64,000 bases of DNA from Diadema setosum. Its lineage: Eukaryota > Echinodermata > Echinoidea > Diadematoida > Diadematidae. The notes beneath the pieces are model-generated. The model did not search any database. It saw nothing but the letters and a program-made list of their open reading frames with translations, and was not told the DNA's origin. Every line of letters starts with the position of its first letter. Position 1 is the first letter of the stretch. Positions 39,063 through 47,567 of this stretch are shown in pieces. Both the position numbers and the translations under genes were made by a program. The stretch lies in NCBI RefSeq assembly GCF_964275005.1, contig NC_092695.1:15687111-15751110 (forward strand). Reading direction: 5' to 3'.

Positions 39063-39861
39063 ATGTGTGGTGGCGAGAAGAAAACCGGTGATGGTGGGCC
39101 CAAGTCTGGTGGCAGAAAGAGGAAGGATGGCAGCGGGCGGTCCAACTATCGCAAGGACATACATGCGGGAAATGAGGACGAGATGGTGGAGTTCTTTAAG
39201 GACCATCGGTCGCTGTGGGACATTCGGCACAAGGATTATGGGAACCGGGACGTCCGCCAGTCCTTGTTACAGCAACTGTCCCAGTCTGTCTGGGTCTCAG
39301 GTAAATATCTCATACTAGTCACAACAATAAAGGATCATCTTTAATTTATGAAAAGTTGATAAAATGCTGAGCTGCCAATTCCAGGCAAAACAAAATGAGC
39401 ACTAAATCTCTGAATTTGTTTATAAAACATTGATTTTACACGCTGTGTATGATTTTACTAGATTGCATCCCATTCAACGTGTTCATGGATGTTTAAAAAT
39501 ACTCATTTTTATGAATGTTTGACCCCATGTGTCTGATAGAAGGTTGTGTAAAGTAAGAGATAAGATGCATTTGATACAACAGACTTTGCTGAACAGTTAT
39601 CACTGGGTGTTTAATGAAATATGGTTACACATTCCCAGCAATAACCTAAGGAGACACGGTAGCATGAAGTTACAGAACAGAATTACCTTGTGATCCTAAA
39701 CTTTTTGTGAGTAGTATATTTCAGTGCAACAGTGAATAATCCATATGATACAAATATTATACTAATATAATATTGTTTATATTCCAGTGACTGACATCGA
39801 GGAATGGTGGAAGGGGATGAGGGATACCTTCACCAGGCTGGCTGCATCTTCCATTTTCTGA
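39063..39861 (+). CDS. MADF-domain protein, two visible exons, short
   Basis: The first exon is preceded by acceptor TTTTACAG ending at 39055. Its ATG is at 39063 and it ends at CTCAG|GTAAAT (39300). The second runs from an ATTCCAG acceptor (39788) to a TGA at 39861. The phases agree and give 103 residues. After a basic Gly/Lys/Arg-rich leader the chain has MVEFFKDHRSLWDIRHKDYG, then NRDVRQSLLQQL, then IEEWWKGMRDTFTRL. This matches the MADF pattern (FI..V...P.LWD..H.DY..R......W..I, then W..LR..Y.R), a Myb/SANT-like DNA-binding fold. The intron falls inside the domain. It stops right after the domain and lacks the C-terminal region usual in MADF-BESS or Harbinger-associated proteins, so it may be truncated or continue through other exons. 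It lies inside the TIR element and is likely that element's protein. Confidence 0.65.
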
Positions 39862-40517
39862 AGAAACTCTGAAACTTTCGGGTGGAATGTTTGAGTAGCG
39901 TGGTGAGTGGCTGGTCGCAGAGAGCAGCTCAGCATTCGCCAATTTTTTCGTCAGGTCATTCGCTCGTATTCGTATCACTTCGCAATCCATAGTTTGTCAT
40001 AGTATCTCTTAGACTTGCCTTCGTGTATGCATCGCTATTCAAATTTAGTAAAAGTCAATCTTGGTTTCCCTTCGCATAGAAGATGGCAAGCGAAAATAGG
40101 TTTGTCATAGTACCTTCGTTTCTATGTGCAATTCATATTTAGTCATCGTGTTGCTTCGTTTAGGGTTCTTTCGAGATCGGTCCACCTTGGCAAAAGCGCG
40201 ATGAGGGACTATGCGTGACAATAGCACACGAACGATAAACGAACGATTACCGCAGACTAAATAAGAGATGCAAATTCAAGCAAAATGACAGACGATTTTT
40301 CAATTCGTCGGAAAATTTTAAACATGTTCCAAAATCCCGTGCGAATTTGAATAATCGCAACTGTTAGTTCAGAAGGTGTACGAACCCAAACACGAAGGGT
40401 AAATATGATTTACTATCAATTACCATAGAAAACGATTTTTCAAAAAAAAAAAATGCCTTTCGCCAGCCATAGCAAGTCATATTTCAGGCAATTCGCTTAG
40501 GTGTGAGGGGGCCTCAT

Positions 40518-40783
40518 GTAAACAACTATCTCAAACGATTCCTCATGCCGTATTTACTCTGAAGATAATGTTTTATTTATCCCTGTATGTTGCGTAATTC
40601 AAAAGTTAAACTATTTGGGTATTTTTCGGTGTAAACGACACTGAATTTTTCATATTTCTGGGCTTTTCTTGTTTCAAACTTGCTTTAATCATGTAAATAA
40701 TCATTTCAATCGATTCATCATGTCACATTTACCCTGAAGAAATGCTTTATTTGTAATTGTATGCTGTGTAGTTCAAAAGTTAT
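40518..40783. repeat. Two diverged copies of a ~90-bp unit
   Basis: Segments 40518-40608 and 40693-40783 align along their length (GTAAA.AA..AT.TCAA.CGATTC.TCATG..., ending TTCAAAAGTTA) with an offset of 175 bases. They are within the 10.3-kb TIR element; function unknown. Confidence 0.6.
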
Positions 40784-41005
40784 GGAAATTGATTATTTTC
40801 CCTGAAAATCCAAGATGGCTGCCAAGATGGCCGCCAATGACCCCCATGGAACACAATTTTTTCTTGGGAACAAGAAAATTCATTAACTACACGTAGACAC
40901 CCGAAGGGTTACAAAAAAGTAAGTTAAAAATGTGTTCGGAGGGTGCATGGGGACCCCCTCCCCCTACCAGACTATGGGTTAACCTTGTGATTGTTACGTA
41001 TTATT

Positions 41006-41200
41006 GGTAACGTATCTGATGGTAACGTATCTGATGTGCCGTTACCATTCTCACGCTATATTCACAAAAATAACAATTTTCTCACGCAATTTCTGGTATG
41101 AGATTAAACATTACCCCAAGTATTTAAAAGTACCTGAGCTTTGCGTTTCTTAACTGCATATTTTTTTCTTAATGAAGCAAAGTTTAGGTAACGTATCTGA
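41006..41200 (+). repeat. Cluster of GGTAACGTATCTGA motifs
   Basis: Exact copies of the 14-mer lie at 41006-41019, 41021-41034 and 41187-41200 on the plus strand. Other exact copies are at 37365-37378 (minus), 37946-37959 (plus) and 47088-47101 (plus). All six are inside the TIR element. Repeated short motifs inside TIR elements are often transposase or cofactor binding sites; that role is inferred here. Confidence 0.7.
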
Positions 41201-41366
41201 TTTCAGCTCATCGTAACATTAGGTTTCCAGAGCTTCGGATCTGTATATACTTCTGTAAAAAGAGATCAAATGAATACATCATGGTTCCATGATGGTGTAT
41301 GGGTGAGATTGACTGTGTTTAACACATGAAGTTACATTGCCATGCGGCATTTCTTTGATCTTCTCT

Positions 41367-42424
41367 TATATCTCTTTTATATCTGCCTAACCAAATCTGT
41401 GCAGAGTGATGAAATAACAGGAGTGCAAAGAATTGGATTGTGGCGTATCTACCTTAACTCTCATGACAGTCGTGTGAAAGTGATAACCAAAGGACTTGAA
41501 ATACGGGGTGCCACTGTACCAGTATATGACACTAACCCGTTCACACAAGCGAAAAATGAACATCTGACCCGTGTGACAATCAGAGATGTCCCTTTGTCAG
41601 TTAGTGACGAACTCATATCACAGACACTGTCCAAACTGAAATGTCAAGTACGTGGGGAAATAATGAGGCAAAAGTTACGTGTGAACGGGCAGCTTACTAG
41701 CTGCCTGAACGGTGACCGTGTGTGCTTCATTGAACCCCCATCCCAGCCACTACCCAGACAAGTGACTGTTGGCAACATGTTTCACGCCAAGCTTTTTCAC
41801 ATCGGTCAACCACAGTCAACTTCAAAATGTTCAAAGTGTCTTGCAGACGGTCATTCAGCACCTCAATGCCAGAATCCAGTGAAATGCAGAACATGTCTGA
41901 AATCAGGCCATATGAGTAGCACCTGTCCCATGCCGATCACTGAGGAGTTACGTAACGCGCATCAAAGTGCTTCTGCCAGGATCCGTGACCGTGACAGTGA
42001 GAACACACCTCGCAGCTCATCGTCCATCGATCAGGCAGCCACGTCTGACACCATGCGTGACGACTCATCGGCTCCAGCCAATCCATCCACAGGTGCGATC
42101 TCTAAGCATACCAGGAGGGCAGTCGACAAGGAGGCAACTCGAGAGACGAGAAGACCACGACAAGTCGACATCTCAGAGTTTCTTCGTCATGCGAAGCAGA
42201 CCACCCAACAGGAAAGTAACCAAACACAGGCAAAAGAAAGCGATGTAGAAGACTCGGGAGATAACGATGCAACATCCACAGGGAGCGACAGCGACGAAGC
42301 TACCCCATCTCCCCTGTCTCCAGAAACACCAACCCCCCTAAACAAGATAAAGGCGCCGAGAAAAGGAAACGTAAGAAGCGAGAAGAGAGAAAATGAATTC
42401 AATGATGAAACAAAAACCAAGTGA
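41367..42424 (+). CDS. LINE ORF1 (RRM-like region and CCHC zinc knuckles)
   Basis: An RNA-binding ORF1 protein of the Tx1/L1 type. The open frame contains IGLWRIYLNSHDSRVKVITK, then YDTNPF, then TRVTIRDVPLSVSDE, the RRM-like region of Tx1 ORF1. Two zinc-knuckle repeats follow (CSKCLADGHSAPQC and CRTCLKSGHMSSTC), then a long Ser/Thr/Asp-rich low-complexity tail. The frame is open upstream to an ATG at 41342, but that ATG lies in host DNA and in the target duplication (41349-41366), so the true ORF1 start is missing or different. A TGA at 42422-42424 ends it. The same frame reopens 15 bases later with a further ~200 codons. Confidence 0.8.
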
Positions 42425-42439
42425 AATAATACCAATGGA

Positions 42440-43036
42440 ATGGAAAAGAAAGTGATTTTGATGACAGAAATAGAAACGCAACCAAAGGAAATTAAATCAC
42501 TGGAAAAGAAAAACATTGTGAGTGTTATGTCAACAGGTGAAGTAAAATCAGTGAATATTAAATCAGTGGAAAAGATAACCCAAGTGAGAAAAAGGAATGA
42601 ACAAACATGTCGCCATAAAATTGATTGTGGTCAAATAGTACAGTTTCTTGCAATACGTCAATTTGAAATGCCTACTTTTGTATACAAAATCATGGCTAAT
42701 ATGTTAACGGACTTATATCGAGGAGAAAACAAATCATTTTTTGTATATCTCAAGAATATCATAACAGTAAGAACTAGTGTTGATCATAGCATACCGATAC
42801 CACTTACTTATAATCAACATGAATACTGCAGAAAAACGGAGCATTACATTGTTGATGTCTTTTATGTAGCGTTGCTTAGCTACACACGCATTCCGCAAGG
42901 AAGTAATTTAACTCGGTATGGATCAGGTGCACATACATTCCTATTTTGCATCACCCCTCACGCAGTAGGTGAAGGATCTGGCTATTTTGTGTATGGATGT
43001 TTTTGCCCCAGCTATTGGCTTTCACATGTTCACTAA
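42440..43036 (+). CDS. LINE extra open frame between ORF1 and ORF2, unrecognised
   Basis: A 198-codon frame in the same register as ORF1 and separated from it by a single TGA. The product starts Lys/Glu-rich (MEKKVILMTEIETQPKEIKS) and continues with a hydrophobic/aromatic part containing IPLTYNQHEYC and FLFCITPHAVGEG. No known domain was recognised. It could be the C-terminal extension of ORF1 behind a premature or read-through stop, a separate small ORF, or a decayed piece. A second frame (42969-43172) overlaps its end and may continue the same protein after a frameshift. Confidence 0.45.
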   Translation: MEKKVILMTEIETQPKEIKSLEKKNIVSVMSTGEVKSVNIKSVEKITQVRKRNEQTCRHKIDCGQIVQFLAIRQFEMPTFVYKIMANMLTDLYRGENKSFFVYLKNIITVRTSVDHSIPIPLTYNQHEYCRKTEHYIVDVFYVALLSYTRIPQGSNLTRYGSGAHTFLFCITPHAVGEGSGYFVYGCFCPSYWLSHVH

Positions 43037-43158
43037 AAATCAGCGCGTTTTATGCACGGAACACATATCACGCAGGGAGTTCTCGATGCATGACGTAGTT
43101 TGTAATTGTCAGCGTAGTTTGTCACAGGAGGACAAAACACGTGAAATATCAACGTTTA

Positions 43159-46100
43159 ATGTTCACTGGTGAGAATCTGATTCATATTATATCTCTTAAT
43201 GTAAGAGCATTAAGAAACAGAGAGAAGAGAAAAGAAATATTTCTTTGGATGATTAATAAAAAAGCTGACATTATACTGTTGCAAGAGACTTTTTGGACGA
43301 AAGATATGGAAAACGTAATAAAATCAGAGTGGAAAGGTGCCTGTTACTTTGATAATGGCACAAACCATTCGAAAGGTGTGGCAATTTTGATTAATTCCAA
43401 ACTTTCGGTAGATATATCAGTTGTTGCGAAAGGCGATGGCAGAGCTTTGGCTCTTAAACTTTTTGCAGAGAAAGATGAATATTGTATTATCAATGTGTAT
43501 TCACCAACGAAAACGTCTGATAAAGACATATTTTACAAAGGTTTAATTTCCTGGGTTAATGTTTTAGATATTTCGAAAAATAGACTGATATTTGGTGGGG
43601 ATTGGAATTGTGTTCAACATGGACAGTTAGATACGCAAGGTATATCCCATCCGTATAAACCCAAAAAATGGTTTCTAAAATTTATTAAAATACTGGATTT
43701 GATAGATATTTGGCGATTGGTTCATCCAATTAAGAAACAATTTACATGGCGTCAATTATCGCTCGGTCTGTTTTCAAGATTAGATTATTGGCTTATTTCG
43801 TCATTTTTACGATGTGTTGTTCAGAATACTGATATCAGACCATCTGTTCGTTGTGATCATAACGCCATTTCATTGAAAATTAAGATTTGTGATACTACAC
43901 GGGGAAGAGGTTATTGGAAATTGAATAATTCTTTATTGTTAGATAAACTGTATAGGGAACGTATAATAAATATGATTGGTAAGATGCGTTTTGAATATCA
44001 AAATTTTGATTCACAACTGAAATGGGAGATGTGTAAGATTAAGATAAGGGAATTTTCGCAAAAATATGCAAAATATAAGCAAAAAATAAGAAATCAGTAT
44101 TTGGTTAAACTTCAACAAGATTTGAATATGATTGAAAAAAAAGTTGATGAAGACCCTACAGAGATAAATATACAAGAACTAAGAAGAATTAAAATGAAAT
44201 TAGAAAAAATATATAGAAATAAATGTAAAGGTATTTTTGTTCGATCCAGAGAGAAATGGATTGAAGAAGGAGAAAAATCAACCAAATATTTTTTGAGGTT
44301 AGAAACGCAGAATGCAAAGAGAAAGGAGATTAATGCTGTTTTGAAGAAAGACAAAGTTATTGTTGATGAGAAATGTATTTTAGAAGAGATTTATTTATAT
44401 TACAGCAAATTATACCACTCAGACAAGTTACATAATTCTTGTGAATATCTGCAAAATTTGAATTTTGTTACTTTGGAAGAGAATGACAGTTTAAGTTGTG
44501 AGGGAATCCTTACAGAAAAAGAATGCTTTGAAGCCTTGATGTCGATGGAAAATAACAAATCCCCCGGCAGTGATGGCTTAAGTGCTGAATTTTATAAGAT
44601 TTTTTGGGATTATATCAAAGATTTATTGTTAGACAGCCTGAATACAGGGTATAGAAATGGTACATTATCTGATAGCCAAAGACACTCTATATTAACATTG
44701 TTGTTTAAGAAGGATGATAAACGAAAACTTGATAATTGGCGCCCAATATCTTTGTTGAATATTGATTATAAAATAGCTACAAGGGCGTTAGCGAAACGTT
44801 TACAAAATGTAATTCCGAAACTAATTTCTTTTGATCAAATGGGTTTTATTAAGAAAAGATCAGCTGTAGAAAATATAAGACTTGTACAGGATTTATTAGA
44901 CTTTTGTTCACAGACAAACTTACCGAGTATTTTTATTTTTCTTGATTTTAAGAAAGCTTTTGATAATGTCGATCATGATTTTCTGTTTGAAGTTTTGAAA
45001 CGGTATAATTTCGGAAAATCGTTTATTCAGTGGATCAGAACTATTTACAAGAACGCAGATTGTAAGGTTTTGAACAATGGTTGGTTGTCCAGAACGTTTC
45101 CAATTACTAAAGGGGTTCGCCAGGGCTGTCCTCTTTCTGCATTACTGTTCCTTTTAGTTGTTGAAGTACTTGCAATGAAGGTACGAAATAATGATAACAT
45201 CAAAGGTATATGTACTCCTCAATGTGAGCAGTCAAATGTAAAAGAAATCAAAATATTTCAATTGGCGGACGATACAACGCTTTTTGTTGATTCTATCCAA
45301 TCGGGAAATGAAACGATGAAAGAAATTGAAGCGTTTGGTGCATATGCTGGTCCAAAATTGAATTATATAAAAACACAAGCTATATGTTTAAATGGAAACT
45401 GTGATGACTGTATTGATGGTTTACAATGGTCTGAGGAACCGGTCAAGTATCTTGGAGTGTTTTTGAATATTCATGGTGAAAATTTTGAATATTTGAATTG
45501 GTCCAGGAAGATTGAAAAAATGAAACGCATAATCAATATGTGGAAAATGAGAAATTTAACATATTATGGTAAGATAACAATCATTAAGTCGTTATTAATT
45601 TCGCAAATAATTTATGTAGCAACAGTGTTTACGATTCCTCCAAGCTGTATAATTGATATTAATAAGATTTTGTTTGCATTCCTTTGGAATTCCAAAAGAG
45701 AAAAAGTGAAGAGAAGTGTACTAATTAATAATCCAAAAGCTGGGGGTCTTGATATGGTAGACATTGAGTCAAAGATAAAAGCACTCAGATTATCATGGCT
45801 GTCCAAACTTATCGATAATCATCCGCGCCCCTGGAAAAATATTGCTAGCTTCTGGCTGCAAAAAGTTGCAACACCTCCCACATGTTTTGTGATAAATTGT
45901 TCCATAAAAGATATGTTTTGTTTATGTAAGAAATATAAGATCCCATCATTTTATAGAGATCTATTGATCTATTGGGCAGAAATACGATATGTGGATCTGT
46001 TGCGAGTTAGAGATATTGGCGAGGAATTTTTATGGCTTAACAGTAATATCAAATTTGGAAAAGAAATGCTTTATTTTCAAAATTGGAGTAATAATGGTAT

Positions 46101-46626
46101 AAATGTAGTGTCTGATGTAATAGTAAATGGATCTTGGGTTGATCAAACCCAAGTTAATAATAGTCTGCAGACTGATAATTTACTTGTTTCTTTTCAGTAT
46201 CAAAAATTGAAACACGCCTTCCCTCATTTTTGGTTGCATAAACTACGTAATCAAAAAATTGAACATGAAATGAATAGTCAACAGATGTTTGAAGTGTCAA
46301 GAAGTAATGTTTCTGATATCCTTAGCAAAAAAGCTAAAATGTATTATATCAGTTTAAAAGAAAAGAAGGTTTCAGAACCAAATATGATCATCATCTGGCA
46401 ACGTAAACTCGACCTGCCTTATACATTTGATTGGGAGTCAGTATTTGCTTTTAAACTGTTGAAAGTGAAACTCAACAAGATAAAACAGTTTAATTTCAAA
46501 GTGATAAACAATATTGTACCTTTTAAGGATAATCTATTGAAATGGAAAATTACCACAAATGCACAGTGCAAATTCTGTAATGAAAATGAATCTTTATGCA
46601 CAATTTGTTATATTGTCCGAGAATAA
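43159..46626 (+). CDS. LINE ORF2 (APE endonuclease and reverse transcriptase)
   Basis: It nicks target DNA and copies the LINE RNA at the nick. The first in-frame ATG is at 43159 (MFTGENLIHI). The endonuclease shows SLNVRAL, LLQETFW, FGGDWNCV, FSRLDYWLIS and CDHNAISLKI. The reverse transcriptase shows NNKSPGSDGLSAEFYK, NWRPISLLNIDYKI, FDQMGFIKKRS, IFLDFKKAFDNVDHDF, GVRQGCPLSALLF and the catalytic FQLADDTTLFVD. Near the C-terminus CKFCNENES begins a CxxC-type element that continues in another frame at 46596-46949 (HNLLYCPRIRNIWARI), so a frameshift lies at about 46600. The domain order and motifs fit the L1/Tx1 clade. Confidence 0.9.
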   Translation: MFTGENLIHIISLNVRALRNREKRKEIFLWMINKKADIILLQETFWTKDMENVIKSEWKGACYFDNGTNHSKGVAILINSKLSVDISVVAKGDGRALALKLFAEKDEYCIINVYSPTKTSDKDIFYKGLISWVNVLDISKNRLIFGGDWNCVQHGQLDTQGISHPYKPKKWFLKFIKILDLIDIWRLVHPIKKQFTWRQLSLGLFSRLDYWLISSFLRCVVQNTDIRPSVRCDHNAISLKIKICDTTRGRGYWKLNNSLLLDKLYRERIINMIGKMRFEYQNFDSQLKWEMCKIKIREFSQKYAKYKQKIRNQYLVKLQQDLNMIEKKVDEDPTEINIQELRRIKMKLEKIYRNKCKGIFVRSREKWIEEGEKSTKYFLRLETQNAKRKEINAVLKKDKVIVDEKCILEEIYLYYSKLYHSDKLHNSCEYLQNLNFVTLEENDSLSCEGILTEKECFEALMSMENNKSPGSDGLSAEFYKIFWDYIKDLLLDSLNTGYRNGTLSDSQRHSILTLLFKKDDKRKLDNWRPISLLNIDYKIATRALAKRLQNVIPKLISFDQMGFIKKRSAVENIRLVQDLLDFCSQTNLPSIFIFLDFKKAFDNVDHDFLFEVLKRYNFGKSFIQWIRTIYKNADCKVLNNGWLSRTFPITKGVRQGCPLSALLFLLVVEVLAMKVRNNDNIKGICTPQCEQSNVKEIKIFQLADDTTLFVDSIQSGNETMKEIEAFGAYAGPKLNYIKTQAICLNGNCDDCIDGLQWSEEPVKYLGVFLNIHGENFEYLNWSRKIEKMKRIINMWKMRNLTYYGKITIIKSLLISQIIYVATVFTIPPSCIIDINKILFAFLWNSKREKVKRSVLINNPKAGGLDMVDIESKIKALRLSWLSKLIDNHPRPWKNIASFWLQKVATPPTCFVINCSIKDMFCLCKKYKIPSFYRDLLIYWAEIRYVDLLRVRDIGEEFLWLNSNIKFGKEMLYFQNWSNNGINVVSDVIVNGSWVDQTQVNNSLQTDNLLVSFQYQKLKHAFPHFWLHKLRNQKIEHEMNSQQMFEVSRSNVSDILSKKAKMYYISLKEKKVSEPNMIIIWQRKLDLPYTFDWESVFAFKLLKVKLNKIKQFNFKVINNIVPFKDNLLKWKITTNAQCKFCNENESLCTICYIVRE

Positions 46627-46949
46627 GAAACATCTGGGCAAGGATCAGTGACCTTATTTTTGAATGTTCAAGAAAAAACATTACCATAGATGAGAAAATC
46701 ATAGTAATTGGGTATGAAATTTGTGAGAAAGATTATTTTTTTACCAACGCAATAATCAATTTCATGGAATATGCAATTTATAAGGTATATCTCATGGAAG
46801 AATACAGAAATCAGCGATTTACTGTATCCTTTATTGTAAAAGAATTCAAATATGAGTTTCTGTTATATTGTAATGATATCTCTAAGAAAAGAAGTATTCG
46901 AGAAATCGATGATAAAATCCGTTATATACAGAATTTTCCTTTGATGTAA
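46596..46949 (+). CDS. LINE ORF2 C-terminal part, frameshifted
   Basis: It begins HNLLYCPRIRNIWARISDLI, the usual continuation of CxFC...ESLxHxLYxCPxIxxIW in L1/Tx1 ORF2. It overlaps the end of the main ORF2 frame. It ends at a TAA at 46947-46949, about 100 bases before the A tail. Confidence 0.8.
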   Translation: MHNLLYCPRIRNIWARISDLIFECSRKNITIDEKIIVIGYEICEKDYFFTNAIINFMEYAIYKVYLMEEYRNQRFTVSFIVKEFKYEFLLYCNDISKKRSIREIDDKIRYIQNFPLM

Positions 46950-47567
46950 ATTGAACTATGACTACAATTGTCTTATGCTTGTATTGACTTATGCATGATT
47001 CTGAATAATTGATTTGAATAAAGTCCCTCAAGTTGAGGACAAAAAAAAAAAAAATTTCTTTGATCTTCTCTCAAGAGTCTAAAAAAGGGTAACGTATCTG
47101 ACCGCAATTTGGCGACATGATATAAATGATCTCTTAGAGAAATATCAAAACATCATATTGTTATGTAATATTATTTTCTATTCAGGCAGTCCAGCTAGGG
47201 GCAATGAAATGAGGTACAACAATTTTGATTAGAATGATATGTCAACGAGTAACAACTTGTTATATGAGCACTTCCTTGCCTGGCGACATGGGGTTATTTG
47301 GGTTACATCAAACTTCGGGTTGTATTTTTAATATCATCCCGGATGTGCCACTAGCTTTATTGGTACATATTATTTTAGAGGACAAATCTCTTGGATGAAT
47401 CAAACTAAGATAGTTGATTTCTAATGGACAAAATAGCGATTTAAACTACATGAACATGCTGGCGACACGAAAATCGCATATTTGCACACTTTTTCGGAGA
47501 ATGGCCCTATAGATAGTCGTGATTGTAATATGAGCTTTGGATCATTAATGCGTTATATCGTATATAA

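Larger units (their letters stand above)
41367..47053 (+). mobile_element. Tx1/L1-like LINE, nearly intact, with 18-bp target-site duplication
   Basis: A 5.7-kb non-LTR retrotransposon with ORF1 (CCHC zinc knuckles), ORF2 (APE-type endonuclease and reverse transcriptase), a short 3' UTR with an AATAAA and a 14-base A tail. The sequence ATTTCTTTGATCTTCTCT lies at both 41349-41366 and 47054-47071, a perfect 18-bp target-site duplication that fixes both ends. The first ORF1 residues seen are already inside the conserved N-terminal domain, so the copy may be slightly 5'-truncated. One frameshift near base 46600 separates the last ~115 residues of ORF2. The exact duplication and long open frames suggest a recent insertion. 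It inserted into the TIR element. Confidence 0.9.
37201..47511. mobile_element. 10.3-kb TIR DNA element carrying a MADF gene and a nested LINE
   Basis: The left end (37201-37226) and the right end (47486-47511) are perfect 26-bp inverted repeats beginning TATAGGGCCATTCTCCGAAA. The outermost TATA may be a TA or TATA target duplication. Removing the LINE at 41367-47053 and one copy of its duplication leaves about 4.6 kb. Inside are two exons of a MADF-domain protein, six copies of the 14-mer GGTAACGTATCTGA and three copies of TGGCGACA(T/C)G near the right end. MADF/Myb-like DNA-binding proteins are known partners of PIF/Harbinger transposases, whose TIRs often start GGG. A TA-type duplication is not the usual Harbinger 3-bp target, so the superfamily is left open. 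No transposase catalytic domain was recognised, so the copy is probably non-autonomous or has lost it. Confidence 0.72.
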
